Shown: positions 18,375 to 28,624 of the stretch, piece after piece
Position numbering within the stretch: position 1 is the first letter of the stretch
Layout: every line of letters starts with the position of its first letter
Assembly: GCF_000410875.1 (NCBI RefSeq)
Contig: NZ_AROI01000004.1
Location: forward strand, 62,001 to 126,000
Length of the DNA stretch: 64,000 bases
Source of the DNA: Halopseudomonas pelagia CL-AP6
GTDB lineage: Bacteria; Pseudomonadota; Gammaproteobacteria; Pseudomonadales; Pseudomonadaceae
Direction: 5' to 3'
The notes under the pieces: model-generated
Databases searched by the model: none
Told to the model about the DNA's origin: nothing
What the model saw: only the letters and a program-made list of their open reading frames with translations
Program-made: the position numbers and the translations under genes

Positions 18375-18389
18375 CTCTTCACTCCGGGG

Positions 18390-18911
18390 CTAAACCGCCA
18401 CCAACAACAACGCCTGCAGGGAATCCGGGGTATAGCACTCACCCTCACGGCGCCAGGACGAGGCCGTATCAATCCAGCGCAGATCCATTACCTCCTCCGG
18501 CTGCATGCGGATCGGCCCATCCCAGCGGCAGCTGTAAACGCCGCCCCAGAGCCTGCTCTCAGGCGACTGATAGAAGAACCGCCCATGCGACTTCAGCGGT
18601 ACGCCAGAAATACCCAGCTCTTCTTCGAGTTCACGCTCGGCGCCTTCCCGGTAGGTTTCACCAGCCGCCACCAAGCCGCCAGCAGCCAAATCCCAGAAAC
18701 CTGGATAAAGGCGCTTGTGCGCTGTACGCCGGTGCATGCACAACAAAGCAGCGCTGTTGTAGACAAAAATATAGGTACAGCGCGTAATCAGTCCTTCTCG
18801 CTGCACCCGCTCTCTTTTAACGATGCCCAATGGTCGATCATGCTCGTCGACCTGAATCACTTGCTCTTGGGCCGAAGCCGCCAGATAGTCGGCAATCCAT
18901 TGCTCGCTCAC
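18390..18911 (-). CDS. Nudix hydrolase (YfcD/IDI-like subgroup)
   Basis: A 173-residue Nudix enzyme. The full Nudix box is at 79-101 with G79, E85, R93, E94, E97, E98, G100 and I101 all in place, so it should be active on a nucleoside diphosphate linked to another group. The layout (EHDRPLGIVKRERV near the start, then the box) matches the YfcD-like group whose substrate is not firmly known. It uses a GTG start, with GGAG 11 bases upstream and the stop of DUF2333 two bases before it, so translation is probably coupled. Confidence 0.9.
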   Translation of the reverse strand: MSEQWIADYLAASAQEQVIQVDEHDRPLGIVKRERVQREGLITRCTYIFVYNSAALLCMHRRTAHKRLYPGFWDLAAGGLVAAGETYREGAERELEEELGISGVPLKSHGRFFYQSPESRLWGGVYSCRWDGPIRMQPEEVMDLRWIDTASSWRREGECYTPDSLQALLLVAV

Positions 18912-18913
18912 GC

Positions 18914-19909
18914 TCAGCCCTGCTCCAACAATCGGCGCAAATCAATCAGCGCCGCATTCGCCCGCGAAAGATAATTGGCCATGACCAGAGAATGATTGGC
19001 GAGCATGCCAAATCCACCACCATTAAGAATAACCGGGCTCCACAGCGGCTCCTGGGTCGCCTCCAGCTCACGGATGATCTGCTGCAAGCTGGCCTGAGCA
19101 TTCTTGCGCCCGATCACCTCGGCAAAGTCTACCTCTACCGCGCGCAACAGATGCACCAGAGCCCAGGCCGAGCCACGGGCTTCAAAGAAAACATCATCAA
19201 GCTCGGTCCACGGCGTCTTTTCACGCGGACGACTACCGTCGGTGATCACACCCTGGTCGACACTGGCAGACAGCCTTTGGGACAGGGATCCGAGCCGGGT
19301 ATTCACATCCCCCATCCAACTGGCGAGGTTATCCGCGCGGGCGTAAAAGTCGGCTTCCCCGCGGCGCAGGCGCTCGGTGTACTTCTCCAGCGCGTCAAGG
19401 CCGGTCGCGTATTCACTCTCGGTCGCGGGGAAAGCCCAGCTGGTGTTGTCGAAATGAAACAGCGGTTCGGCCCGGGCCAGATCGCGATCCTCCGCCGACT
19501 GTGACTGCGAACGCGCCATATCCCGGCGCATCGCCCGGGTCATGTCACGTATCTGCACCAGCACCCCAAACTCCCAGTGCGGCATATTGTCCAGCCACAG
19601 CCCAGGGGGCGTAACGTCATTGGTAATGAAGCCGCCGGGCTTGTTTAGCAACGTTGACATCATATGCGCCACGGTGGTGGCGGTGAGCTCACCGACCACC
19701 GGCACCGTCTGAGCATCCCGAACCATACTGACAGGCTGCAAATCCGGCTCACGACTCCAATACCAGCCGATCACGACACAGATCAACAAGTAAACCACCA
19801 ACAGCCCAATCAGCGCTCGAGCCACAAGAGAGCCTACCGGGCCAGACGCTGCCGACCCGCGCGCAGAACGAGCAGAGCCTTCACCTATCGACCATTTTCC
19901 AATTCTCAT
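18914..19909 (-). CDS. DUF2333-family membrane-anchored protein
   Basis: A 331-residue protein with a Ser/Gly-rich cytoplasmic start, one transmembrane helix (about residues 28-50, LVARALIGLLVVYLLICVV) and a large periplasmic part made mainly of helices. The blocks MVRDAQTVPVVGELTA, LNKPGGFITNDVTPPG and LLNGGGFGMLANHS-like text (ILNGGGFGMLANHS) mark the DUF2333 family, found across pseudomonads without a known function. It is the first gene of the cluster with the Nudix and SUI1 genes and is divergent from dsbD. Confidence 0.85.
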   Translation of the reverse strand: MRIGKWSIGEGSARSARGSAASGPVGSLVARALIGLLVVYLLICVVIGWYWSREPDLQPVSMVRDAQTVPVVGELTATTVAHMMSTLLNKPGGFITNDVTPPGLWLDNMPHWEFGVLVQIRDMTRAMRRDMARSQSQSAEDRDLARAEPLFHFDNTSWAFPATESEYATGLDALEKYTERLRRGEADFYARADNLASWMGDVNTRLGSLSQRLSASVDQGVITDGSRPREKTPWTELDDVFFEARGSAWALVHLLRAVEVDFAEVIGRKNAQASLQQIIRELEATQEPLWSPVILNGGGFGMLANHSLVMANYLSRANAALIDLRRLLEQG

Positions 19910-20174
19910 CGTCTACTCCTGTGGTTGTCCGATTTCCAGCATATCACCCCCGGCAGCATGATCACACGGGGCGCTAGCACTGCGGACTTAACCGGGTATC
20001 AGCTAACAGACAGACCAATGACCTGACAGTTCACGCCCAGGGCACCAGGCCGGCAACTCCGGCTGCCAGCGTGTTATGCAGGTTACGCGGAGCGCAACCC
20101 ATGACATTTTGTCGCTCGGCAAAGACGCTATCAGCGTTTATAGTGGCAATCCCCATTCTGTTCAATATAAGCGG

Positions 20175-21962
20175 ATGACCGATTTGTTGTTACGTCTTGC
20201 ATTAGTGCTGTTCCTGCTGCTCCCGGTCGCATCTCAAGCCGGGCTGCTTGACGACCGCCCCTCCTCTTCCTCGTTTTCCGGCTTGCTTGAAGGCAGCGGC
20301 GGCCAGGCCAATTTCCTGCCCGTGGGAGAAGCCTTTCGTCCCGGGTTGCTGGCTGCCGACGAACGACAAATCCGCATCCAGTTTGACATTACGCCCGAGT
20401 ATTACTTATACCGGCACCGCTTTGATTTCCGCCTTTCCGAGGGCAACAGCCGTATTGATTCGGTGGTACTACCCGACGGCATCGCCAAACAGGATGAGTT
20501 TTTCGGTGATGTGGAAGTCTATTACAACAGTGTCGAGATCATCCTCGAACTGCAAGGAGGAGCGCCCGCCGGCCAGCAATTACTGATCGACTTTCAGGGT
20601 TGTGCTGACGCGGGTCTGTGTTACCCCCCGGAAACTGTAGAGCTGCAAATACCCGGCGCCGCCGGTAACAGCCTTGACAACCAAGCGACCGCAAAAGGGG
20701 TCTCAGGCTGGGCCTTGGCATTATTCTTTATTGCCGGACTGGGTCTGACCTTTACTCCCTGCGTGCTACCCATGCTGCCGATCCTGTCCAGCCTGGTGGT
20801 TGGTCGCAAGGATATTGACCGGCCCCGAGCCCTGGCGCTTGCCGGCAGCTATGTCATGGCCATGGCCCTCACCTTCGCCCTGGTAGGAGCACTGATAGGC
20901 TTGTTCGGCGCCGCACTGAATATACAAGCCCGGCTACAGTCCCCTGCGGTGCTGATCACCTTCGCCGCGTTCTTCGGGCTCTTTGCACTGGCCATGTTCG
21001 GCGCATTCAATCTGCGCTTGCCGGCCTTCGTGCGCGACCCGCTGGAGCGGCTCGGCAGTCGCACCCGCGGCGGCTCGATTCCAGGCGCCGCGCTCATGGG
21101 CGCGCTCTCAACGCTGGTCGTATCACCCTGTATTTCCGCACCGCTGGCAGGCGCGCTAGTGTATATCAGCAGCACTGGCGACGCCGTGGGCGGTGCATTG
21201 CAACTCTTCGCTCTAGCGCTGGGAATGGGATTACCCTTGCTGCTGATCGCCGTGTTCGGCAATGCACTGCTACCCCGCTCCGGCCCCTGGCTCAATTCGG
21301 TCAAGCAACTGTTCGGCCTGGGGTTACTAGGCGTGGCGATCTGGCTGCTTGAGCGCGTACTGCCTGGGCCTGTCAGCCTGGCGCTTTGGGCTGTTCTGGC
21401 CGCAGGCCTGGCCGTACAGCTAGGGGTTTTCGACCGCAGCCCACGCCAGGCGTGGGGCCGGGTAGCACATGTCCTGGCGCTACTCGCGGCCATCTATGCC
21501 GCAGTGGCGTTAGCCGGGGCGCTGGCTGGCGGCTCTGATCCGCTGCGGCCGCTGGCACCGTTGACCTCCAGCAGCCTCACGGGCCAGGCGGACAATGCCT
21601 TTTTTACCTCGGTGAGCAGCCAGGCTGACCTGCAACGCGAGCTGGATCGTGCGCGCCAGGAGCAGCGTCCTGCACTGGTGGAGCTTTACGCCGACTGGTG
21701 CATCAGTTGCAAGATCATGGAACGCACTATTCTGGCCACGCCCGAGGTGCGCCAGGAGCTGGGGCAGTTTGCGCGGATCAAGTTCGATCTTACGAACAAC
21801 ACCGCTGATCAGCGTGAATGGCTTACCAGCGAAAACCTCTTTGGCCCCCCAGCCTTTCTGTTTATCGACGCCGAAGGACAGGAGGTACCGCAGCTTCGCC
21901 TGGTCGGCGAGACGGACAAAGAGACTTTTCTGCGCCGCATCCGAGCAGCCAGCGCCAGGTGA
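20175..21962 (+). CDS. dsbD: DsbD thiol:disulfide interchange protein
   Basis: A 595-residue inner-membrane protein that carries electrons from cytoplasmic thioredoxin to periplasmic DsbC and cytochrome c maturation proteins. The signal peptide (cut near SQA/GL) is followed by the alpha domain with redox Cys C143 and C149, a membrane beta domain of eight helices with C196 (TFTPCVLP) and C319 (VSPCISAP), and a thioredoxin-like gamma domain with CISC (509-512) after YADW. All six cysteines are present. The chosen ATG gives a normal signal; the frame stays open 33 codons upstream, without a good ribosome-binding site at either position. Confidence 0.94.
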   Translation: MTDLLLRLALVLFLLLPVASQAGLLDDRPSSSSFSGLLEGSGGQANFLPVGEAFRPGLLAADERQIRIQFDITPEYYLYRHRFDFRLSEGNSRIDSVVLPDGIAKQDEFFGDVEVYYNSVEIILELQGGAPAGQQLLIDFQGCADAGLCYPPETVELQIPGAAGNSLDNQATAKGVSGWALALFFIAGLGLTFTPCVLPMLPILSSLVVGRKDIDRPRALALAGSYVMAMALTFALVGALIGLFGAALNIQARLQSPAVLITFAAFFGLFALAMFGAFNLRLPAFVRDPLERLGSRTRGGSIPGAALMGALSTLVVSPCISAPLAGALVYISSTGDAVGGALQLFALALGMGLPLLLIAVFGNALLPRSGPWLNSVKQLFGLGLLGVAIWLLERVLPGPVSLALWAVLAAGLAVQLGVFDRSPRQAWGRVAHVLALLAAIYAAVALAGALAGGSDPLRPLAPLTSSSLTGQADNAFFTSVSSQADLQRELDRARQEQRPALVELYADWCISCKIMERTILATPEVRQELGQFARIKFDLTNNTADQREWLTSENLFGPPAFLFIDAEGQEVPQLRLVGETDKETFLRRIRAASAR

Positions 21963-22096
21963 TTTTCGGCGTTAATGCGGCAATCATGCTGGTATCTGAA
22001 GGGAATGCTCGAATTCTGGACAGCCACCTCAGTTTCCGGCAGACTGGCACCCATGACTGATGAGTCAAACTTTCAAAAGCCTGTGGAACGACAATC

Positions 22097-22549
22097 ATGG
22101 CCAGCATTCTGGTTCTCAACGGACCTAATCTGAATTTACTTGGCACTCGCGAACCCGGCGTTTACGGGGCCGTCACCCTGGATCAGATCATCAAGCAGCT
22201 GCGCGAGCAGGCCGCCCATCAGGGGCATCACCTGCTGACCCTGCAAAGCAATGCCGAACACGAGCTGATTGAGCGTATCCATGCCGCTCGGGACGAGGCA
22301 ATTGATTTCATCATCATCAATCCCGCCGCATTTACGCATACCAGCGTGGCAATACGTGACGCATTGCTAGCGGTGAGCATCCCATTTATCGAAGTGCATT
22401 TATCCAACGTGTACAAACGTGAGCCTTTTCGCCGCCATTCCTATTTCTCGGATGTCGCTGTAGGCGTCATTTGCGGGCTGGGCGCCAAGGGTTATCAATT
22501 AGCGCTGGACGCCGCCGTACACCATATTGAACAAACCGAACAAGATTAA
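22097..22549 (+). CDS. aroQ: 3-dehydroquinate dehydratase, type II
   Basis: A 150-residue type II dehydroquinase, the third step of the shikimate pathway. Active-site blocks are [20 protein letters not shown] (residues 5-24, with the Arg and catalytic Tyr), [17 protein letters not shown] (with the catalytic His) and [18 protein letters not shown]. The gene lies 23 bases before accB, as in many proteobacteria, and probably leads the aroQ-accB-accC unit. The 134 bases between dsbD and aroQ show no clear element. Confidence 0.96.
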   Translation: MASILVLNGPNLNLLGTREPGVYGAVTLDQIIKQLREQAAHQGHHLLTLQSNAEHELIERIHAARDEAIDFIIINPAAFTHTSVAIRDALLAVSIPFIEVHLSNVYKREPFRRHSYFSDVAVGVICGLGAKGYQLALDAAVHHIEQTEQD

Positions 22550-22572
22550 ACTGCTCTGGAGTGCAAGCACCA

Positions 22573-23028
22573 ATGGATATCCGTAAAGTAAAAAAACTGA
22601 TCGAGCTTCTGGAAGAATCCGGCATCGACGAACTGGAAATTCACGAAGGCGAAGAGTCTGTTCGCATCAGCCGCCACAGCAAGCAAATCGCTGCGCCGCA
22701 ACACTATTACGCTCCACCGCCCTCAGCCCCTGCGCCCGCTGCCGCGCCCGTTGCGGCTGCGCCGATGATCGAGCCAGCCGCTGCCGAGCCTAGCGGCCAC
22801 CTGGTGCGCTCGCCGATGGTCGGCACCTTCTACCGTTCACCCTCGCCTGCAGCAGGCTCCTTCGTTGAAGTAGGCCACGCGGTCAAGGTCGGCGACGTGC
22901 TTTGCATTGTGGAAGCCATGAAGATGATGAACCACATTGAAGCCGATAAAAGCGGCGTGATTCAGGCCATCCTGGCGGACAATGGTCAGCCAGTAGAATT
23001 CGATCAACCCCTGTTCAGCATCGCCTGA
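22573..23028 (+). CDS. accB: AccB, biotin carboxyl carrier protein of acetyl-CoA carboxylase
   Basis: A 151-residue carrier protein. The start [17 protein letters not shown] is the family N-terminus; a GTG four codons upstream also lies in frame. A Pro/Ala-rich flexible linker covers about 48-74, and the biotinyl domain follows with EAMKM, where Lys117 is the biotin site. The thumb-like [13 protein letters not shown] is present. AccB carries CO2 between the biotin carboxylase AccC, encoded 19 bases downstream, and the carboxyltransferase AccAD encoded elsewhere. Confidence 0.97.
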   Translation: MDIRKVKKLIELLEESGIDELEIHEGEESVRISRHSKQIAAPQHYYAPPPSAPAPAAAPVAAAPMIEPAAAEPSGHLVRSPMVGTFYRSPSPAAGSFVEVGHAVKVGDVLCIVEAMKMMNHIEADKSGVIQAILADNGQPVEFDQPLFSIA

Positions 23029-23047
23029 GCCCGACCCGGAGGCCACG

Positions 23048-24388
23048 ATGCAAAAAGTCCTAATTGCCAACCGCGGTGAAATTGCTCTGCGCGTGATCCG
23101 TGCCTGCAAGGAACTCGGATTGAAGACTGTCGCCGTGCATTCCACGGCCGACCGTGAATTGATGCACCTGGCGCTGGCCGACGAGACCGTCTGTATCGGT
23201 CCGGCCAATGCTACCGAGTCCTATCTGAACATCCCGGCAATCATCAGTGCCGCTGAAGTCACTGGCGCCGATGGCATCCACCCAGGCTATGGTTTCCTCG
23301 CCGAAAACGCTGACTTTGCCGAACAGATCGAGCGCTCCGGCTTTACCTTTATCGGCCCCAGTGCCGAGGTCATCCGCCTGATGGGTGACAAGGTGTCGGC
23401 CATCGCCGCGATGATCAAAGCCGGCGTTCCCACCGTTCCGGGTTCAGACGGCCCCTTGCCTGAGGATGAAGCCGAATGCCTGGCCATCGGCCGGCGCGTC
23501 GGTTATCCGGTTATTATCAAAGCCTCGGGTGGCGGTGGCGGACGCGGTATGCGCGTTGTCCATGAAGAAGCCGAGCTGATCAAATCCATCCACCTGACTC
23601 GCACCGAAGCCGGTGCTGCCTTTGGCAACCCGGTGGTGTATCTGGAAAAGTTTCTGACCAATCCACGCCATGTGGAAGTTCAGGTGCTCTCCGACGGCCA
23701 GGGTCACGCAGTACACCTGGGCGATCGTGACTGCTCACTGCAGCGTCGCCACCAGAAAATCATCGAAGAGGCGCCTGCTCCGGGCATCGATGAAGAGGCC
23801 CGCGCCATGGTTCAGGCACGCTGCGTCAAGGCCTGTATCGACCTTGGCTACCGCGGCGCAGGGACCTTCGAGTTCCTTTATGAGAATGGCGATTTCTTCT
23901 TTATCGAGATGAATACCCGTGTTCAGGTAGAGCATCCCGTGTCGGAAATGGTTACCGGAATCGACATCGTCAAGGAACAGATCCTGGTTGCTTCAGGCCA
24001 ACCCTTGAGCATTACCCAGGAAGACGTCGTTATTCGCGGCCATTCTATTGAATGCCGGATCAATGCCGAAGACCCCAAGACCTTTATGCCCAGCCCTGGC
24101 ACGGTGAGTTTCTTCCATGCACCCGGTGGCAACGGTGTGCGGGTGGATTCGCATTTATACAGTGGCTATAAGGTGCCGCCGAACTACGATTCACTGGTTG
24201 GCAAGCTCATTACCTACGGCGCCACCCGTGACGAGGCCCTGGCGCGTATGCGCAACGCACTGGACGAACTGGTGGTCGACGGCATCAAGACCAACACGCC
24301 TCTGCATCGCGAACTGGTTCGTGATCCGGGCTTTTGCAAGGGCGGCGTCAATATCCACTATCTTGAGCACAAGCTGGGTATCAAGTAA
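23048..24388 (+). CDS. accC: AccC, biotin carboxylase
   Basis: A 446-residue ATP-grasp enzyme that carboxylates biotin on AccB using bicarbonate and ATP, the first committed step of fatty-acid synthesis. It has the N-terminal [19 protein letters not shown], the ATP-binding glycine loop [35 protein letters not shown] and the catalytic [19 protein letters not shown] sits 7 bases before the ATG. Length and motifs are typical. A strong stem-loop follows. Confidence 0.97.
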   Translation: MQKVLIANRGEIALRVIRACKELGLKTVAVHSTADRELMHLALADETVCIGPANATESYLNIPAIISAAEVTGADGIHPGYGFLAENADFAEQIERSGFTFIGPSAEVIRLMGDKVSAIAAMIKAGVPTVPGSDGPLPEDEAECLAIGRRVGYPVIIKASGGGGGRGMRVVHEEAELIKSIHLTRTEAGAAFGNPVVYLEKFLTNPRHVEVQVLSDGQGHAVHLGDRDCSLQRRHQKIIEEAPAPGIDEEARAMVQARCVKACIDLGYRGAGTFEFLYENGDFFFIEMNTRVQVEHPVSEMVTGIDIVKEQILVASGQPLSITQEDVVIRGHSIECRINAEDPKTFMPSPGTVSFFHAPGGNGVRVDSHLYSGYKVPPNYDSLVGKLITYGATRDEALARMRNALDELVVDGIKTNTPLHRELVRDPGFCKGGVNIHYLEHKLGIK

Positions 24389-24423
24389 GCCCTACCCGCA
24401 GGCTTGACGAGTATGATCCATCC

Positions 24424-24450
24424 CACGGGAGCGGCCAGTCCGCTCCCGTG
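24424..24450 (+). terminator. Stem-loop terminator after accBC
   Basis: Arms CACGGGAGCGG (24424-24434) and CCGCTCCCGTG (24440-24450) pair perfectly over an 11-base stem with a 5-base loop. It is 35 bases after the accC stop. The bases after it are T-rich but not a pure T-run (CTTTGTCCTGTT), so it may be a terminator or a symmetrical mRNA-stabilising hairpin. Confidence 0.7.
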
Positions 24451-24461
24451 CTTTGTCCTGT

Positions 24462-24486
24462 TGCTTGAAGCTTGCCGCTTGAAGCC
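24462..24486. repeat. GCTTGAAGC-type intergenic repeat, copy 1
   Basis: GCTTGAAGC occurs twice around AGCTTGCCGCTT. The 17 bases AGCTTGCCGCTTGAAGC recur with two mismatches in reverse orientation at 40801-40832, and the GCTTGAAGC core recurs at 59021-59039. Copies share intergenic positions near gene ends. See findings. Confidence 0.55.
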
Positions 24487-24505
24487 CGTTTCCCAAGGAA
24501 CTCAC

Positions 24506-25393
24506 ATGCCCTGGTTGCAACTTCGCCTCGCGATCACGCCGGAACAGGCTGATCCGCTGGAAGAGACCCTGCTCGCGTTAGGCGCTACCTCCGTCACCTT
24601 TATGGACGGTGAAGACCAGCCGATTTTCGAGCCCGACCTGGGCACCACGCCATTGTGGTCGCACACACACCTGCTGGCCTTGTTCGAAGCCGAGACTGAT
24701 ACTGCCGAGCTGCTGGCCAATCTAAAACAGCTCTCCGGCGGCCAGCTGCCCGAGCATCAGCTTGAACAGATAGCCGATCAGGACTGGGAGCGCAGCTGGA
24801 TGGAGCATTTCCAGCCGATGCGATTCGGTCAACGGTTATGGATTGTGCCCAGTTGGCACAGCGCGCCAGAACCCGATGCCGTTAATCTGTTGCTTGATCC
24901 CGGACTGGCGTTTGGTACCGGCACCCATCCCACTACCGCACTCTGCCTGGAATGGCTGGACGGCCAGGATCTGCACGCCAGAAGCCTGATCGACTTCGGT
25001 TGCGGGTCCGGCATTCTGGCCATCGCCGGTTTATTGCTGGGCGCTGACCGGGTTTGCGCGACAGACATCGATATCCAGGCACTGGAAGCCTCGCGCGACA
25101 ATGCCCAGCGCAACCAGATCGCCGACGACCGCCTGACCTTGCACCTGCCCGAGCAGATGCCCCAGGAACCGGCAGACATTCTGGTGGCCAATATATTAGC
25201 GGGCCCACTGGTTAGTCTTGCGCCCCAGCTAAGCAGGCTGATCAAACCCGGCGGGCTGATTGCTTTGTCAGGCATTCTCGCCGAGCAGACTGAAGATATC
25301 CTCAGCGCCTATCAGGATGACTTTGAACTGGACCCGGTGGCCGAGCGCGACGGCTGGATTCGCGTCAGCGGTCGCCGGCACTTGGCGCCCTAA
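24506..25393 (+). CDS. prmA: PrmA, ribosomal protein L11 methyltransferase
   Basis: A 295-residue S-adenosylmethionine enzyme that trimethylates lysines and the N-terminus of L11. The N-terminal substrate-binding domain ends near residue 60; the catalytic domain has [16 protein letters not shown], motif [21 protein letters not shown], the acidic ATDID loop and the N-x-x-A motif [14 protein letters not shown] is 7 bases before the chosen ATG; 34 further open codons upstream cover the repeat and terminator and are unlikely to be translated. Confidence 0.95.
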   Translation: MPWLQLRLAITPEQADPLEETLLALGATSVTFMDGEDQPIFEPDLGTTPLWSHTHLLALFEAETDTAELLANLKQLSGGQLPEHQLEQIADQDWERSWMEHFQPMRFGQRLWIVPSWHSAPEPDAVNLLLDPGLAFGTGTHPTTALCLEWLDGQDLHARSLIDFGCGSGILAIAGLLLGADRVCATDIDIQALEASRDNAQRNQIADDRLTLHLPEQMPQEPADILVANILAGPLVSLAPQLSRLIKPGGLIALSGILAEQTEDILSAYQDDFELDPVAERDGWIRVSGRRHLAP

Positions 25394-25462
25394 CCTGGTT
25401 CACGGCACAATGAAGGTAACAGCAACACGAATGCCCCAGCCATACAGGAACTGCAGTCAACC

Positions 25463-27046
25463 ATGAGCGACATGCTGGTAGCGCAATGCCCACACTGTCA
25501 AACGCGTTTTCGGCTGTCGCAGGAACACCTGCAGGCCGCCGCCGGCAATGTACGTTGCGGTGCCTGCCTCAAGGTGTTCGACGCTAGCGCTCAGGCGCAG
25601 CCCGAACGCCGAACCGGATCTGCCGCCACCTCGAGTGCAGAGCCAGCGCCGCAACCCAGCGGCCCTGAAGCTCAGATCCCGCATCAAGGCGCATTGTTAA
25701 TTCACGATGATCTGGATCTGGATGATCTGGATCTGGAAGCGCTCGGGCTGGATGAGTCCATCCTTGAAGAAATCAACCCGGACGCCAGAACGGCGCATCC
25801 CGCTGTGGATCTGACCGCAATCGATAAGCTGACGGACACGCCCCTGGCGTCGGAGCAGCCTAGCTCTGAATATGACCCAGGAACAGACGCCCTTACTCGC
25901 CACGACGCGGCCGAGGCATCTCCCCTTGAAAAGGCAAACAACCCTCCAGACCCCGTGAAAAAACACCAGTCCGATCAGGCCATACGGTCAGAACTGACTA
26001 CAGAGCCCGCCACTGAATCTCCTCTAACGGGCACAGAACAAAGTGCTCGGGGCCCGACAGATGACGAGATAGACCGAGCCTTCGACTTTGACTCCGACCC
26101 GGAAAGCGCAGCCGCTTGGGACCTTGAGTTCAATCTGGATAACGATTTGGAGAGCGAGACGGCACGTTTGGCGCAGGACCCCGATGCGCTGGATGATATG
26201 GAACTCCACGACGCATTCAAGGCAGCAGCCAGATCACGGGATTTCGAGCCGCGCCCGGATCCCATCGAGCCTACTATTACCTCGCCTGGGGCAGAGGATA
26301 AAACACGGCTGTTCGGTATGCACATGCCTGAGCCCATGCGTCCGCTAACAGCGGCCCGCGATCGCGGAATTTTTCTGCGCGATCAACCAGCCGGCTTTGC
26401 AGCAGGCAAACCTGACGCGCCTCTCCCCTCCACCTTCGGTGACAGCGCCTATACAGAATCGCAAAGACCAACTGATAAGCGTCGCGAGCCTAGCTTTGCT
26501 GATCACCTCAGCCTGCCGGATGTGGTCGACGAACCGCTCTACCTGGATGATCGCCCCCTAGCCAGACGCCCCCGCCATCAATGGCTATGGGGTGTACTCA
26601 GCGCCCTGGCTGCGCTGGCCCTGCTCAGCCAGGCGCTGATCTACAATTATGCCTCCCTTGCTCACGACGCGCGTAGCCGCCCTATGATGGAGCAGATCTG
26701 CTTTCTGGCAGGCTGCGAGTTGCCGGCCAGGGTCAATATCGAGCTTATCCGCAGTAGCAATCTGGTGGTCAGGCCGCATGCCGATTTCCCCAACGCGCTG
26801 GCCATCGATGTCATTCTTTACAACCGAGCCGACTTCGCGCAGCCATTTCCAGTACTGCGCATGATTTTCACCGATTTAAGCGGCCGCGAACTGAGCAGCA
26901 AACTGTTCCGCCCAGCCGAGTACCTGGGTGGCGAGCTGGCTGGTTCGACTCTGATGCCACCGCAAACACCGGTCCATGTCGGGCTCAGCATGCTCGACCC
27001 TGGGCCGCAAGCGGCCAGTTATAACCTGGATTTTCTCAGCCCCTGA
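25463..27046 (+). CDS. Zinc-ribbon/DUF3426 membrane protein
   Basis: A 527-residue protein of the MJ0042-finger/DUF3426 type. The N-terminal zinc ribbon has Cys pairs C9/C12 (CPHC) and C32/C35 (CGAC). Residues about 50-370 are acidic and low in complexity, with a short DDLDLDDLDLE repeat near 75-90. A single transmembrane helix lies around 375-395 (QWLWGVLSALAALALLS), and the C-terminal DUF3426 domain with ICFLAGCELPARVNIELI is predicted periplasmic. Function is not known. It follows prmA by 69 bases; similar genes sit next to prmA in related genomes, which from memory is a conserved pair. Confidence 0.85.
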   Translation: MSDMLVAQCPHCQTRFRLSQEHLQAAAGNVRCGACLKVFDASAQAQPERRTGSAATSSAEPAPQPSGPEAQIPHQGALLIHDDLDLDDLDLEALGLDESILEEINPDARTAHPAVDLTAIDKLTDTPLASEQPSSEYDPGTDALTRHDAAEASPLEKANNPPDPVKKHQSDQAIRSELTTEPATESPLTGTEQSARGPTDDEIDRAFDFDSDPESAAAWDLEFNLDNDLESETARLAQDPDALDDMELHDAFKAAARSRDFEPRPDPIEPTITSPGAEDKTRLFGMHMPEPMRPLTAARDRGIFLRDQPAGFAAGKPDAPLPSTFGDSAYTESQRPTDKRREPSFADHLSLPDVVDEPLYLDDRPLARRPRHQWLWGVLSALAALALLSQALIYNYASLAHDARSRPMMEQICFLAGCELPARVNIELIRSSNLVVRPHADFPNALAIDVILYNRADFAQPFPVLRMIFTDLSGRELSSKLFRPAEYLGGELAGSTLMPPQTPVHVGLSMLDPGPQAASYNLDFLSP

Positions 27047-27086
27047 GCCGTTCAGCCGATCTGCTCAAAAATCATCCAACGCAGTC

Positions 27087-27115
27087 TTTATATGGTCATC
27101 CATAGCGGGTATCAT
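27087..27115 (+). promoter_or_regulatory. Candidate promoter of dusB-fis
   Basis: TTTATA (27087-27092) and TATCAT (27110-27115) are 17 bases apart. The -10 differs from consensus at one position, the -35 at two. It would give a leader of about 100 bases before dusB, in the only long gap upstream of the dusB-fis pair. In enterics this promoter is growth-phase controlled; nothing here proves the same. Confidence 0.4.
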
Positions 27116-27220
27116 TACTGCCCTTTTCACATTACTTGACCCTGACTCCTTGCGTCTTTACCCCCGCGCAGGGACCTCAGACGTGCCAGCGAACAGCAGC
27201 GATCACAGAAGAGTACAGGG

Positions 27221-28219
27221 ATGGACCAGGCAGTGACTCGTATCGGACCTTACCAACTCGCCAACCCGGTCATTTTGGCCCCTATGGCTGGCGTTACCGA
27301 TTTGCCTTTCCGGCAATTGTGCCGTCGCCTGGGCGCCGGGCTGGTGGTATCGGAGATGGTCACCAGCGACGTGCGCCTCTGGAACAGTCGCAAATCCCGT
27401 CAGCGTCTGGATCACACCGGCGAAAGCGAACCGCGCTCCGTACAGATCGCTGGCGCGGATGCCGAGATGATGGCCGAAGCCGCGCGCATGAACGAACAGC
27501 TTGGGGCCCAGATTATTGACATCAATATGGGCTGCCCGGCGAAAAAAGTCTGCAACAAGGCGGCTGGATCGGCCCTGATGCGTGACGAGAAACTGGTGGG
27601 CGAAATACTTGAGGCCGTAGTCAAGGCCGTCAACCTGCCGGTTACGCTGAAAATCCGTACCGGTTGGTGCGAGCAGCAGCGCAACGGTCTGCAGATTGCA
27701 AAAATAGCCGAGGCCGCAGGCATTCAAGCCCTCGCCGTACATGGACGCACCCGCACCCAGTTGTATACCGGTCACGCAGAATACGACAGCATTGCCGCGA
27801 TCAAACAAGCGATCGACATACCCGTGTTTGCCAACGGCGACATCGATTCCCCACAGAAAGCCCTGGCGGTACTCAAACACACCGGAGCCGACGCCGTCAT
27901 GATCGGCCGGGCAGCGCAGGGCCGCCCATGGATCTTCAACGAAATAAATCATTTTCTTAAGACTGGCGAGCTCCTGCCTGCTCCAGCACTGGACTGGCAG
28001 CGCGACATCCTGCAGGACCACCTACAGGCACTGCATACCTTCTACGGAGAGCATCAGGGCCTGCGCATTGCGCGCAAGCATGTTGGTTGGTACTTGCAGA
28101 CGCTGCCTGGCGCAGAGGATTTCCGACGCCAGTTCAATCGGCTTGAATGCCCCGAACGGCAGCGTCATAGCATTCAGACTTTTTTTACCCGCTTGTTGGA
28201 AGGAGACCTTGCGGCATGA
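27221..28219 (+). CDS. dusB: DusB, tRNA dihydrouridine synthase B
   Basis: A 332-residue FMN-dependent enzyme that reduces uridine 17 in the tRNA D-loop with NADPH. Family blocks are [19 protein letters not shown] near residue 18, the catalytic Cys C105 in [34 protein letters not shown] and [13 protein letters not shown]. Its stop overlaps the fis start by 4 bases (ATGA). This dusB-fis coupling is typical of gammaproteobacteria, where fis expression depends on dusB being translated. Confidence 0.96.
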   Translation: MDQAVTRIGPYQLANPVILAPMAGVTDLPFRQLCRRLGAGLVVSEMVTSDVRLWNSRKSRQRLDHTGESEPRSVQIAGADAEMMAEAARMNEQLGAQIIDINMGCPAKKVCNKAAGSALMRDEKLVGEILEAVVKAVNLPVTLKIRTGWCEQQRNGLQIAKIAEAAGIQALAVHGRTRTQLYTGHAEYDSIAAIKQAIDIPVFANGDIDSPQKALAVLKHTGADAVMIGRAAQGRPWIFNEINHFLKTGELLPAPALDWQRDILQDHLQALHTFYGEHQGLRIARKHVGWYLQTLPGAEDFRRQFNRLECPERQRHSIQTFFTRLLEGDLAA

Positions 28220-28542
28220 GCCTTTTAAACGCCTCAGACATTATTGGAACAGACCCCGTGAGCGACCTAGCTGAAAAGAACCTTTATATTGCCCCTGACA
28301 AACTCAGCCAGAGTAGCCGCACCCTGCGCAACAGTGTCGAACAAGCGCTGAAAAATTACTTTGAACATCTGGATGGACAGGACGTCACCGACGTTTACGA
28401 CATGGTCCTTTGCGAAGTGGAGGCGCCGCTGCTGGAAAGCGTGATGGAACACGTTAAAGGCAATCAGACGCGCGCCTCAGAAATTCTCGGCCTCAACCGC
28501 GGCACCCTGCGCAAAAAGCTCAAGCAATACGGATTGCTCTGA
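28216..28542 (+). CDS. fis: Fis nucleoid protein / transcription regulator
   Basis: A 108-residue Fis protein. The C-terminal half is strongly conserved: [18 protein letters not shown], then the helix-turn-helix [20 protein letters not shown] ending three residues from the C-terminus. The N-terminal 30 or so residues are variable, as usual for pseudomonads. Fis bends DNA and activates stable-RNA promoters in fast growth. It begins inside the dusB stop with AAGGAG upstream within dusB. Confidence 0.95.
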   Translation: MSLLNASDIIGTDPVSDLAEKNLYIAPDKLSQSSRTLRNSVEQALKNYFEHLDGQDVTDVYDMVLCEVEAPLLESVMEHVKGNQTRASEILGLNRGTLRKKLKQYGLL

Positions 28543-28624
28543 GCCAAGCCGGCAAAACCCCGCTCTCGGTTTCTGGTTTACACCCCGAAGCTGTACACAA
28601 CCCATTATCTGATCTGGAATGAAG

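Noticed and set aside
19910-20174. Small gene or regulatory RNA between DUF2333 and dsbD
   Set aside because: A short hairpin (GCCGG/CCGGC) and a 22-codon frame without a ribosome-binding site are present, but nothing stronger. The gap most likely holds divergent promoters I could not place.
27203-28021. 272-codon minus-strand frame opposite dusB
   Set aside because: DusB is unambiguous on the other strand; this frame has no start context or conserved motif.
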